From an uncultured Acetatifactor sp. (GTDB lineage: Bacteria > Bacillota > Clostridia > Lachnospirales > Lachnospiraceae): a stretch of DNA of 64,000 nucleotides. The stretch spans positions 14,432 through 78,431 of the forward strand of contig CAJTLR010000013.1 of the NCBI GenBank assembly GCA_910577185.1, read 5' to 3'. Within the stretch, counting starts at the first letter, position 1. Every line of letters starts with the position of its first letter. Positions 35,691 to 44,591 of this stretch are shown one piece after another. The position numbers and the translations under genes are program-made. The notes below the pieces were generated by a model. That model was not told where the DNA came from. It did no database searches and worked only from the letters and a program-made list of their open reading frames with translations.

Positions 35691-36740
35691 ATGGTAGCGC
35701 AGAGGGATATTGAGATTATACGGAACAATCCCATTGAGTGGGAGGTTTTCCGGGACAGTACGGTACTGGTGACGGGGGCCACAGGGCGTCTTGGCATGTA
35801 CATTGTGGAGGCTGTCAGCAAGGCGAATATTGACTGGAACCTGAATATTACAATCCTTGCACTGGCGCGGAGCAGGGAAAAGCTGCAGGAGGTGTTTGGC
35901 AGTTCTCTGCAGCTCCCGTATATTTACGCGCTGGTGCAGGATATTACGGAGCCAATTGCATGGGAGGGGAAGGTGGATTACATTTTCCATACAGCGGGGC
36001 TGGCAAGTCCGCAGGATTTTACGGACCGGCCGGTGGACACACTGTGGGGTCATGTGCAGGGAACCAGGAATGTGCTGGAACTGGCAAGGGAAAAGAATAC
36101 GGAAAAGGTATTATATGTGTCCACGGTGGAAATTTACGGCGACTGGAAGGAGGAAAGGGGCATCAGGGAAGATGACATGGGTGTCATGAAGTGTGACTGT
36201 GCCCGTGACTGCTATCCGGAGGCCAAAAGACTCTGCGAGACAATGCTTGCATCCTATGAGGCGCAGTACGGCGTTTCTTATGTGGGAGTGCGTCTGTGCC
36301 ATACCTTCGGTCCCGGCATCTCCCTGGATGATGGACGGGCTTTTTCGGAGTTTATCCGGAATGTGATAGAGGGGGAGGATATTGTGCTGCAGACGCAGGG
36401 GCTGGCCGCAAGGACATACACATATGTGGCGGATGCCATAGGGGCAGTACTGCTGGCCTTTACGAAGGGAAAAGAGCATTATTATAATATTGCAAATCCG
36501 GACAATCTGATTTCCATACGGGATCTGGCGGAACTGATTGCGGGGCTGGATACCGGCGGAAGGGTAAAAGTGCGTTATGGAGGACAGGAGAACGGGGCAA
36601 ATGGAAAGAAACTGCAGTACCTGCCTTTTCATCTGGGAATCATGAATGTGGACCGGATCATGGCACTGGGGTGGCACCCGCAGACCGGGCTGGAGGACGC
36701 GTTCCGGTATACACTGGAATCTTTTCAGCAGAAACACTAG
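35691..36740 (+). CDS. NAD-dependent epimerase/dehydratase (SDR)
   Basis: A 349-aa extended short-chain dehydrogenase. Visible features are the Rossmann turn VTGATGRLGMYIVEAV, HTAGLASP, the YVSTVEIYG strand and the catalytic pair in CYPEAKRLCE (YxxxK), then GVRLCHTFGPG. Such enzymes epimerise, dehydrate or decarboxylate nucleotide-activated sugars. Together with the cytidylyltransferase 40 bp upstream and the transferase downstream it suggests a pathway from a CDP- or other NDP-linked precursor. The exact substrate cannot be told. ACAGGAGGGG precedes the ATG. Confidence 0.85.
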   Translation: MVAQRDIEIIRNNPIEWEVFRDSTVLVTGATGRLGMYIVEAVSKANIDWNLNITILALARSREKLQEVFGSSLQLPYIYALVQDITEPIAWEGKVDYIFHTAGLASPQDFTDRPVDTLWGHVQGTRNVLELAREKNTEKVLYVSTVEIYGDWKEERGIREDDMGVMKCDCARDCYPEAKRLCETMLASYEAQYGVSYVGVRLCHTFGPGISLDDGRAFSEFIRNVIEGEDIVLQTQGLAARTYTYVADAIGAVLLAFTKGKEHYYNIANPDNLISIRDLAELIAGLDTGGRVKVRYGGQENGANGKKLQYLPFHLGIMNVDRIMALGWHPQTGLEDAFRYTLESFQQKH

Positions 36741-36912
36741 AGTGTGTCTGGTCATTGCTTTCCGGCAGCTGTGCGTCATCGTTTGGGGCGAACAGGGGAG
36801 AGGGAGCTGTATCATTTTTAGAACGCCATTTCCGGCAAAACGGCATTCCGGAATTGTGTGGAAAGGCATACGGGGCGGTACGGGGTAGATCAGGACGGAT
36901 AGGAGCAAAGGG

Positions 36913-38148
36913 ATGGAGCGGGAACGGCGCTATATCAGAAAGAGAATGTGGAAGGCGGGAATACAGAGTATCCCTTTTTATCTGTGCAGGCTTTTTCCCA
37001 TAAGAAAAAGGAAAATTGTGTTCTGCTGTATTGAGGGAACCACGGGCTATACCTGCAATCCCAAGTATATTGCGGAGGAGCTGATCCGGGGAGGGCGGGA
37101 TTATGAACTGGTCTGGCTTGTAAATGATATGTCCAAGGCTTTTCCGGAGAAAATCAGGGCGGTAAAAAATACACTGTGGAACCGGGCATACCATTTGACT
37201 ACGGCACGGTTCTGGATTGACAACAGCCGCAAGCAGCTGGAAGTCCGGAAGCGGAAGGGGCAGACATACATTCAGACATGGCATGCAAAGCTGGGTTTCA
37301 AGCCTACCTGCCTGGACCGGGGGGCGTCTTTTTCCCGGATTGCGTACCTGGTCAGCAGGCATGACTCGGATATGATTGACTATGTATTGTCAAATTCCAA
37401 ATGGTATGACGATACCCTGCCCACCGGAATGATGTACCGGGGAGCAGTGCTGCGGACGGGATCGCCCAGGTGCGATATTCTGGTGAATGACAGGGAGGGC
37501 AGCAGGCGCAGGGTCAGGGCGTGTTACGGACTGGCCCCGGATGCAAAAATACTGATGTACGCGCCCACCTTCCGGGGAGGCAGCCAGCATACCGACCGTA
37601 CCATTGAGGCGGGGCAGGTATTTCCGGATTACGGGCGTCTGGCGGGGGCGCTGGAAGCCAGGTTCGGAGGAAAATGGTATGTGTTTTTGCGCCTGCACCC
37701 GCAGCTGGTGGCAAGGAACCTGGACCGGGAGGCAGAAAGGGTTTCCGCGGGGAAAACAGGCAACAAAAGGGCAGAAGGGGATACTTTTCTGCGGGATGTC
37801 AGCAGGGCAGATGACATGTACGGGATTCTGGCGGGATGTGATGCCTTTATGACGGATTATTCCAGTGCGGCCTTTGATGCGGCAGTGATGCGTATTCCCG
37901 TATTTTTATATGCGGATGATTATGAAACTTACCAGAATGAGAGGGGCAGGCTTTTGTGGAATCTGCGGGAACTTCCTTTTCCCCTTGCCCTGCAGGACGA
38001 AGAACTGGAGCGGCAGATCAGGGATTTTGACCAGATGGAATATGAAAATCAGCTGGAGCGGCTGTTTCAGGAGACCCGGATGTCAGAAGATGGAAGGGCG
38101 GCGGCCCGGGTGGTACAGTTTATAGAGGAAGGGAAATTTGATTTTTAA
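36913..38148 (+). CDS. CDP-glycerol glycerophosphotransferase family protein
   Basis: This 411-aa protein resembles TagF/TarF-type transferases: KRKIVFCCIEGTTGYTCNPK and YIAEELIRGG at the N-terminus, a WIDNSRKQ and YIQTWHAKLGFK segment (the usual Q-x-W-HG-x-x-h-K motif, here WHAKLGFK), LMYAPTFRG, FLRLHPQ and the late CDAFMTDYSSAAFDA. These enzymes move a polyol phosphate from a CDP-polyol to an acceptor. In Clostridioides difficile a member of this family lies in the flagellin glycosylation locus, which supports a role on flagellin here. It is followed by a strong terminator. Confidence 0.85.
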   Translation: MERERRYIRKRMWKAGIQSIPFYLCRLFPIRKRKIVFCCIEGTTGYTCNPKYIAEELIRGGRDYELVWLVNDMSKAFPEKIRAVKNTLWNRAYHLTTARFWIDNSRKQLEVRKRKGQTYIQTWHAKLGFKPTCLDRGASFSRIAYLVSRHDSDMIDYVLSNSKWYDDTLPTGMMYRGAVLRTGSPRCDILVNDREGSRRRVRACYGLAPDAKILMYAPTFRGGSQHTDRTIEAGQVFPDYGRLAGALEARFGGKWYVFLRLHPQLVARNLDREAERVSAGKTGNKRAEGDTFLRDVSRADDMYGILAGCDAFMTDYSSAAFDAAVMRIPVFLYADDYETYQNERGRLLWNLRELPFPLALQDEELERQIRDFDQMEYENQLERLFQETRMSEDGRAAARVVQFIEEGKFDF

Positions 38149-38171
38149 ATTTACAGATAGATTCAGGTACA

Positions 38172-38209
38172 AAAAAACAGCCATATCCCGGAATCAATGG
38201 CTGTTTTTT
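38172..38209. terminator. Bidirectional terminator after the CDP-glycerol transferase gene
   Basis: AAAAAACAGCCAT (38172-38184) is perfectly complementary to ATGGCTGTTTTTT (38197-38209) with a 12-base loop. It ends the first half of the glycosylation island. The stretch from 38210 to about 38370 shows no further feature. Confidence 0.9.
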
Positions 38210-38374
38210 GTGACAGATAATTGAAAACTCAAGTAAACACTCTTTGAAAGAAGTATTTTACATGATTCATTGTAGCATTGGAAGGATAGTCTGTCAAGAA
38301 ATTTTGGAGTTTTTGTAGAATTTTGTAAGATTGCTGCGTAAGGGTATGGGGCGAGGAGGAAAACCAGTTTTGTG

Positions 38375-38403
38375 TTGAAAAATGCGGCATAATGTGTTAG
38401 GAT
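38375..38403 (+). promoter_or_regulatory. Putative sigma-A promoter of the module gene block
   Basis: TTGAAA at 38375-38380, 17 bases, and TAGGAT at 38398-38403. It would start a leader of about 255 bases ahead of the first HAD-type gene and, potentially, the long plus-strand run to 63.6 kb. Confidence 0.45.
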
Positions 38404-38588
38404 TTCTGTATTCCGGGGAACCGGTTTCAGGGAGTGTCCCGGATGATGGGCGTCCTGTCTTATGGGGCGTGCATTTTCCTTGGGCCAGGCAGTTAAGTAT
38501 TGGGGACAACATACCGATATATGAGTAGAAGCGGATGCATGGATGCGGAAGACAAACTACAGGGAGGTAGCAGAAGATACGGAAGAAG

Positions 38589-38620
38589 ACTGTTGCCATA
38601 CGTAACAGTTTTTGTTTTTT
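38589..38620 (+). terminator. Leader terminator (possible attenuator)
   Basis: ACTGTTGC (38589-38596) pairs with GTAACAGT (38602-38609, one G-U pair) around CATAC, followed by T-rich sequence to 38620. It lies 46 bases before the start of the next gene and after the putative promoter, so it could attenuate transcription of the whole downstream block. Confidence 0.6.
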
Positions 38621-38630
38621 AAGAGATAAG

Positions 38631-38653
38631 GTATATATATCTTATTATATAAG
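38631..38653. repeat. 23-bp AT-rich repeat, copy 2
   Basis: Exact second copy of the sequence at 34764-34786, in the same orientation. Here it sits between the leader terminator and the ribosome site (AAGGATGG) of the next gene. An additional ATAAG just before it extends the dyad with CTTAT. Confidence 0.7.
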
Positions 38654-38665
38654 GATGGCTGCCGC

Positions 38666-40864
38666 ATGAGTGACAAATACCAAATAGAGATTGACGCGTT
38701 TATTCACCGGTTTCAAGCGTACCGGAATGCCAGGATCATCCTTTACGGAATCGGCAGGTACACGGCCACACTGGTGAACGGGGTAAAAGACTTTCGCTTT
38801 GTGGGATTAATGGACAAGGATCCCGCCAATGTGGGGAAGCGGATATTTGGTTTGCCGGTGGTAGACAGGGACCAGGCTGAAAAAGACGCGGATATGATCA
38901 TTATCAATACATCCGAGACTTACTGGGATGTGATTTACAGCCGCATTCAGGACATGGGAATTCCTGTTTTCTACATAAACGGGGAACGGGCCCGGAGAAA
39001 GGAGACGGCAAGGCAGGCGAATCCTTTCAGGGAATTGTCCTATGATGCCATGCGTAAGGGCATGGAAGCCGGCCGTGTGGTATCCTTTGATTTCTTTGAT
39101 ACTTTATTTCTGAGAAAGGTCTGCAGTCCCCGGGACGTGTTCCGGCTGCTGGAAATACAGTTCCGGGAGAAATGGCAGGGGGTATTTTCCTATACGGAAC
39201 TCAGGAATCAGGCCAAAGAAAGGCTGGGGAAATATTATTCCCTGGAAGAACTGTACCGGCAGATGGAAATACTGGGCGGGATGCCCCGGCCTTTGCTGGA
39301 AGAGATGAGGACACAGGAACTGCTGCTGGAAAAGAAGCTTCTGGCGCCCCGCAGGCAGATGATTTCCCTGGTGAAATCATTGCTGGAAGAGGGGAAGGAG
39401 GTATATATCATCAGCGATATGTATCTGCCGGAGTCCTTTTACCGGGAAGTTCTGGGGCAGTATGGCATCAACATGCAGGAAGGGCATATCCTTCTTTCCC
39501 ATATATTACATAAATCCAAGGAAGATGGCTCACTGTGGCGGTATTTTTCGGAAACGAAAGCAAAGCCATGTGCTTCCCACGGCGGAAACGGGCACCGGGG
39601 ACATTCTGATGCTGGGGACTGCAGGGGAGGCGCCGGCCGCGGAAAGGAAGGCTCCGGGGAAGCGGGACAGGCGCTGCACGCAGGGGACCATAGGAAAGCG
39701 GATGTGGAGGAGCCCGCAGGATACGGCATCAAAAGTTATCTTGTGCCCGCCCCGTGGGATTTGCTGGAAGCTTCCTCCATGAGGGAAGCCGGCGGGCATG
39801 TGTGCAGCGATTACGGGTCGGCCGTCATGGGCTGTGTGTGGAAGGAATTATTTGAGAATCCTTTTGTGCTGGAGGGCACGGAGGGAGAAGTACGGATTGA
39901 GAGTCCTTATCAAATGGGATATTGTGTATTTGGCCCGGTTATTCTGACCTTTCTGCTGTGGCTGGCAGAGTTGAGCCGCAGAGAGAAAAAGGAGAGGCTG
40001 GTGTTTCTGGCCCGGGACGGATACTTTCTGAAAGAAGATTTTGATTATCTGTGCGGATTGATGGGGGAGCAGCGAAACTGCTGTTATCTGGGCATATCAA
40101 GGCAGCTGGCCATGGCGGCATCCATCACGTCAATGGAGGAGCTTCTGGAATATATGTCCATGCCATATTCCGGCAGTGTAAAGGAAATGCTGGAGGACAG
40201 ATTCGGCATCCGGGACGCGGAGGAAAACGAAAACGGAGAACCGGAAGAGCTGGCAGACAAGTATTTGCCAGAGATAAAGGCGTATATTTGCCGCGTCAGG
40301 AAAAATTATCTGGAATACATCGGGAAAATGGGGCTTGACGAAACATGTGCGGTGGTGGATCTGGGTTATTATGGAAATAACCAGAAATACCTGAACCGGC
40401 TGGGGCGGCTTGACATGCCGGGATATTATGTGAATGCCAGTCTGGCGGCACGCAATCCCAATGCGCAGTGCCAGAAAATGACAGCCTGTTTTCAGGGGAA
40501 GGATGACCTGACAGGAGAGAAAAGCCGGATTCTGAAGCGGCAGATTTTCCTGGAAAGTTTTCTGACGGCACCCTATGGCATGGTGAAGGAGATTGATGAG
40601 ACGGGCAGTTTCGTATGTGCCCGGGCAAAGAAGAACCAGGAGTATTTTGAGGACAAAGAGGAGATCAACCGGGGGGTAAAGGCTTTTATCCGTGAGTACT
40701 GGGAGACGTTCGGAGCCTTCGGGCTGTGTCCGGATACAGAGTTTGCGGACTGGTATTACGGATTCTGCTTTGGCGGGGCCGTAACGTTTTCGGACAGGGT
40801 AAAGAAAAGTTTTTATAATGACAATGCCATGATGAACCGGATTGAATCCATGTTGTTTTACTGA
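38666..40864 (+). CDS. Rossmann module plus HAD hydrolase (COG5610-like)
   Basis: The 732-aa protein starts with the shared Rossmann-like module (IILYGIGRYTATL, FVGLMDKD, GLPVVD; about residues 23-75). The HAD domain follows: motif I SFDFFDTLFLRK (about residue 138), motif II/III VYIISDMYLP, and motif IV LHAGDHRKADV. The C-terminal half (RLVFLARDGYFLKEDF, CAVVDLGYYGNNQKYL) occurs in COG5610-type proteins near glycosyltransferases. Between motif III and IV an unusual Gly/His/Ala-rich stretch of about 30 residues (about 39,555-39,665) is absent from the related protein at 59.8 kb; it may be a repeat expansion or a double frameshift. Role unknown; dephosphorylation of a glycan intermediate is possible. 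Confidence 0.7.
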   Translation: MSDKYQIEIDAFIHRFQAYRNARIILYGIGRYTATLVNGVKDFRFVGLMDKDPANVGKRIFGLPVVDRDQAEKDADMIIINTSETYWDVIYSRIQDMGIPVFYINGERARRKETARQANPFRELSYDAMRKGMEAGRVVSFDFFDTLFLRKVCSPRDVFRLLEIQFREKWQGVFSYTELRNQAKERLGKYYSLEELYRQMEILGGMPRPLLEEMRTQELLLEKKLLAPRRQMISLVKSLLEEGKEVYIISDMYLPESFYREVLGQYGINMQEGHILLSHILHKSKEDGSLWRYFSETKAKPCASHGGNGHRGHSDAGDCRGGAGRGKEGSGEAGQALHAGDHRKADVEEPAGYGIKSYLVPAPWDLLEASSMREAGGHVCSDYGSAVMGCVWKELFENPFVLEGTEGEVRIESPYQMGYCVFGPVILTFLLWLAELSRREKKERLVFLARDGYFLKEDFDYLCGLMGEQRNCCYLGISRQLAMAASITSMEELLEYMSMPYSGSVKEMLEDRFGIRDAEENENGEPEELADKYLPEIKAYICRVRKNYLEYIGKMGLDETCAVVDLGYYGNNQKYLNRLGRLDMPGYYVNASLAARNPNAQCQKMTACFQGKDDLTGEKSRILKRQIFLESFLTAPYGMVKEIDETGSFVCARAKKNQEYFEDKEEINRGVKAFIREYWETFGAFGLCPDTEFADWYYGFCFGGAVTFSDRVKKSFYNDNAMMNRIESMLFY

Positions 40865-40962
40865 GGATGCAGACGCGGAAAGGGAGCGGTGTATCAGGAA
40901 GAGCCCCCGGATGCCCGAGCCGTGTCAGAATCGGAAAAATACCACAAAAAGGGAGAAACGGT

Positions 40963-42153
40963 ATGCGCAGTGATTTGGGAAAGCTGACAGAGGACTGGAA
41001 TAAATTAGATAGCGTCGTCCTGTACGGCGCAGGTATTGTAGGGGGAATCTGCCAGACTTTGTTTGAGCGCGTGGATCTTTTCATTCCCTTTGTCATAGAC
41101 CAGAATGAAAAAAAGCAGGGAACGCTGTGGAAGGGCATCCCCATTATTTCCTATGAGGAGGCCAGGCCTAAAATGCAGGGGCGCAAAATTGTCGTCATGG
41201 CAGGACATACCGCATACGGGAATATCACAAAGTTTCTGGAAGAACAGGGACTGGAAGAATTTCGGGATTTTTGTAATGTGGGACATTTCATGTCGGAATG
41301 GCTCTGGACGGCGAAGCAGATGAACTGTGTGTTCCATGTGGACATGACGATTACCACAAAGTGTACGCTGAACTGCAGACATTGCAATCTGTTCATGCCT
41401 TACCATAAACAACCTGTCAATTTTACGTTTGAAGAAATGAAAAGAAGCATTGATCTGTTTTTTGAACGGATTGATTTTGTGACATATTTCGGACTTATCG
41501 GCGGGGAGACTTTTTTGAACCCTGATCTGGAAAAGTTTATTGTATATCTGGGGGAAACATACCGGAAACAGATCGGAAAGATCACCGTGATTACAAACGG
41601 CACAGTGGTTCCGGCGGATTCCCTGCTCCGGGCCATCCGGAAGTATGATATGTACCTGAGCATCAGCGATTACACGGATGAGGTTTCCTATGGGGAAAGG
41701 ATGGATGCGCTGGAAGAGCGGGTGAAAGCCCTGGGAATTGATTATTATAGGAATAATTCCATTGTGTGGACAGATTTCGGCTTTCCGGAGAAGCCGGTAA
41801 AGAGGACTCCGGAACAGCTGGAGGAGCATTTGAAAAGCTGCAGGCCCAACTGGAACGCACTGCACGACGGGAAGTTTTATTATTGCAATGTGTCCTGGTG
41901 TGCGGAGCAAAGCGGACTGTTTTCCCTGCGGCCGGAAGATTACATTGAGCTGGAAAAGCTGGATCCGGAAGACAAGGCCGCCTGCCGGAAGATCGTGGAG
42001 CTGAGCAGGGGCACCAGCAGTTTTTGCCGGATTTGCGGCGGGTGCGGGGCAGACAACACCAATTATGTTAAAACGGGAGTGCAGATGAAAAGAGGAGCCC
42101 ATATCTGCCGCAGTGAAAGCGAAAGCATGAAGGAGCAGGGCTGGAATATATAG
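40963..42153 (+). CDS. Rossmann module plus radical SAM protein (1)
   Basis: A 396-aa fusion. Residues about 14-62 are the module (VVLYGAGIVGGICQTL, FVIDQNEKKQGTLWKGIPII). A radical SAM core follows with the cluster motif CTLNCRHC (CxxxCxxC), LIGGETFLNP as the GGE motif, and VITNGTVV. The C-terminus holds extra cysteines (CRICGGCGAD) that could bind an auxiliary cluster. Radical SAM enzymes start radical chemistry on sugars, peptides or cofactors; the substrate is unknown. ATG 40963 is preceded by AAAAGGGAG. Confidence 0.8.
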   Translation: MRSDLGKLTEDWNKLDSVVLYGAGIVGGICQTLFERVDLFIPFVIDQNEKKQGTLWKGIPIISYEEARPKMQGRKIVVMAGHTAYGNITKFLEEQGLEEFRDFCNVGHFMSEWLWTAKQMNCVFHVDMTITTKCTLNCRHCNLFMPYHKQPVNFTFEEMKRSIDLFFERIDFVTYFGLIGGETFLNPDLEKFIVYLGETYRKQIGKITVITNGTVVPADSLLRAIRKYDMYLSISDYTDEVSYGERMDALEERVKALGIDYYRNNSIVWTDFGFPEKPVKRTPEQLEEHLKSCRPNWNALHDGKFYYCNVSWCAEQSGLFSLRPEDYIELEKLDPEDKAACRKIVELSRGTSSFCRICGGCGADNTNYVKTGVQMKRGAHICRSESESMKEQGWNI

Positions 42154-42175
42154 AATCCTGGTTAGGAGAAAGCGG

Positions 42176-43366
42176 ATGTATTACGGAGAATTTATTCGGG
42201 AAGTTGAGGAATTAAGAGAAAAGACGGACAGGCTTTATATCTATGGGGCCGGGCTTAGGGGGAAGGAACTATGCCATATTCTCACCAGAAACCAGATTCC
42301 CATTGAGGGGTTTATCGCCACACAGCCGGAAGAAAATGCGAGTGCGCTGGGGTATCCGGTCCTGACGGCAGGTACAGTCATGCATGATGAAGATGTGGGA
42401 GTGATTGTGGGTCTGGGGGATATTTATACCAGGGAAGTCATGCAGTATTTAAGAGAGGAAAATATGGATTTCAGCCGGGTCATCGACGGCGGAAAATATA
42501 TTTCGGAAGACCGGGGCTCCAGGGATTTGCAGGATAATCCCACTTTGGAGATCACCACGGTAATAGGATGTAAGGTGAACTGCCGGTACTGTCCCCAGAA
42601 GGTATTGCTGGGACGGTATTTCGGGGCAGACCAAAACCGGAAACGGGTGATGACCCTGGAAGATTTTCATGTATTTCTCCGGCATACGCCGGACAACTGT
42701 GACTTTATGTTCGCAGGAATGTCGGAGCCGTATCTGAATCCGGACTGCACGGAAATGCTGAAGCTGGCGTGCGGTACGGGAAGAAATGTTTCGCTGTACA
42801 CTACCCTGGAAGGGGCGACGGAAAAGGACGTGGACGAAATCCTGAAGCTGCCGTTCCAGTTTGTGGGACTGCATGTGGCAGACGAGAAAAATTACGCGAA
42901 GATTACGGTCTCGGAAGAATACTACCGGAATGTGGAAAAGATGATAAATGCCACAAAACAAAACGGTGAACCGTTCATTAATGACATGAGCGCCCAGGCG
43001 ACACCTTTACCCAGAATCCTGGATATGTGCAGGGGGAAATATGAGGTTCTGATTTCCCTTCAGGACAGGGCCGGAAATCTGGAAGGCGATGAACTGGCCG
43101 GACGGGAACGGACTCTGACCAATGAAAAAATTACCTGCTGCTTCAGCGGGCCGAAACTGAATAACCATGTGGTTTTGCCGGATGGCACGCTGCTCTTGTG
43201 CAATATGGATTACGGAATGCAGCATGTACTGGGGAATCTGCTGGACGACAGCTATGATGAGATCAGAAAAGGCGCTGAGATGCGGAAGGTGTTCGCGGGC
43301 ATTGCCGGGGACGGTTCCGTGGATCTGCTTTGCCGGAAGTGCCTGTTTGCCATGGTGGAGAGGTGA
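42176..43366 (+). CDS. Rossmann module plus radical SAM/SPASM-like protein (2)
   Basis: The 396-aa product has the module at residues 17-70 (LYIYGAGLRGKELCHIL, GFIATQPEE, GYPVLTAG; the usual FhD aspartate is replaced). The radical SAM motif is CKVNCRYC, and the C-terminal part contains CCFSG...CNMDYG...LCRKCLF, a SPASM-like cysteine set. FAGMSEPYLNP stands where the GGE motif is expected. The start lies 22 bp after the previous stop, behind TAGGAGAAAG. SPASM proteins often modify peptides, which raises the possibility of direct flagellin modification. Confidence 0.8.
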   Translation: MYYGEFIREVEELREKTDRLYIYGAGLRGKELCHILTRNQIPIEGFIATQPEENASALGYPVLTAGTVMHDEDVGVIVGLGDIYTREVMQYLREENMDFSRVIDGGKYISEDRGSRDLQDNPTLEITTVIGCKVNCRYCPQKVLLGRYFGADQNRKRVMTLEDFHVFLRHTPDNCDFMFAGMSEPYLNPDCTEMLKLACGTGRNVSLYTTLEGATEKDVDEILKLPFQFVGLHVADEKNYAKITVSEEYYRNVEKMINATKQNGEPFINDMSAQATPLPRILDMCRGKYEVLISLQDRAGNLEGDELAGRERTLTNEKITCCFSGPKLNNHVVLPDGTLLLCNMDYGMQHVLGNLLDDSYDEIRKGAEMRKVFAGIAGDGSVDLLCRKCLFAMVER

Positions 43367-43454
43367 AGGGGATATGCCGGAAAGCATCAAAGAGATGACA
43401 AAACTCCGGAAATATTGACTGGTATGTACGCTAAAGAGTGCAGGGAGTGCAAAT

Positions 43455-44495
43455 ATGGGACAACTGGAAAAAGGACAGATAAGGACAAATGAAATCAGGG
43501 AAATATATGGTTTACTGGGAGATGATCTGTCCAGGGAAGTGTATGAAAACAGGCTGCTGTACAGCCTGACCGGGGATATGAAGTTTGTCCGGAATGTGGT
43601 GTGTACGATACCGGAAGGGAAAGAAATTTACAAGAGGCTGAAAACCGGAAAAAACATAGGAATATTTGGGGCAGGAACTGTAGGAAGACACCTGGCCCAG
43701 ATCTACACGGATATTCCGTTTGAATGTTTTATCGATAATAAACGGGCGGGAACGATGTATGAGGGATTACCGGTGCTTTCGCTGAAGGAATACAGAGCAC
43801 GTTTCGACGATGGTACAATTGTAATATCTACAAAATTGTATTACAGAGAAATTATCAAACAGCTGCTGGATGAAGGCATACCGGAAGAAAATATTATAAA
43901 TATCGGGATGGAATATGAAAAACTGAATCATTTGCAGTATTTTGATTTACCGCAGTTAAAAGAAAAGAGCGTTTCAAAAGAGACTTTTGTTGACTGCGGA
44001 AGCTATGATGGAAGTACGGCCATTGATTTTCTGAAGTGGTGTTCAAGCCCGGGGGGGTATATCTATGCATGGGAACCCGATCCGGACAATCAGATGAAGT
44101 GCAGAATGCTGCTTGACAAAAACCAGGTGGAATATGAACTGATTCCGAAAGGATTGTGGAGCGGGCCAGGAGAATTGAAATTAAAGACAGCAGGGACAAG
44201 TTCCATGATATTGGATGACGGTGATATAAAAATTGAAGTGGACAGTATTGACCGGCTGACAAACAGGCCCGTAACATTTATTAAAATGGACATTGAGGGT
44301 TCAGAGTATCCGGCGCTGCTGGGCGCAAGAAAGACAATTGAAACGCATAAACCAAAACTGGCGGTTTGTGTTTATCACAGACCGGAGGATATGTGGGTGT
44401 TGCCCTGGCTGATACATGAAATGAATCCGGAATATAAGTTTTTTTTAAGACACTATTCTTTTGCGGACAATGATACAGTGCTGTATGCTCTATAG
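43455..44495 (+). CDS. Rossmann module plus FkbM-family methyltransferase (1)
   Basis: A 346-aa protein. The first 60 residues (IYGLLGDDLSREVYENRLLY, SLTGDMKFVRNV) are a helical cap shared almost identically with the next gene. The module follows (NIGIFGAGTVGRHLA, CFIDNKRAGTMYEGLPVLSL). The FkbM methyltransferase domain has VDCGSYDGSTAIDF as the SAM-binding motif, YAWEPDP, and FIKMDIEGSEYPALLGA. FkbM enzymes O-methylate sugars and polyketides using SAM. In this context methylation of a glycan hydroxyl is likely. Confidence 0.85.
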   Translation: MGQLEKGQIRTNEIREIYGLLGDDLSREVYENRLLYSLTGDMKFVRNVVCTIPEGKEIYKRLKTGKNIGIFGAGTVGRHLAQIYTDIPFECFIDNKRAGTMYEGLPVLSLKEYRARFDDGTIVISTKLYYREIIKQLLDEGIPEENIINIGMEYEKLNHLQYFDLPQLKEKSVSKETFVDCGSYDGSTAIDFLKWCSSPGGYIYAWEPDPDNQMKCRMLLDKNQVEYELIPKGLWSGPGELKLKTAGTSSMILDDGDIKIEVDSIDRLTNRPVTFIKMDIEGSEYPALLGARKTIETHKPKLAVCVYHRPEDMWVLPWLIHEMNPEYKFFLRHYSFADNDTVLYAL

Positions 44496-44591
44496 CTGTT
44501 AAGTCATGAAGCCCCGGACTTTGTCATTGTAGTGGGAGCACCGACAATATAAGAAGATAGCAGCAGGGTATTTTTCAGGGAGAAGGTTAAT

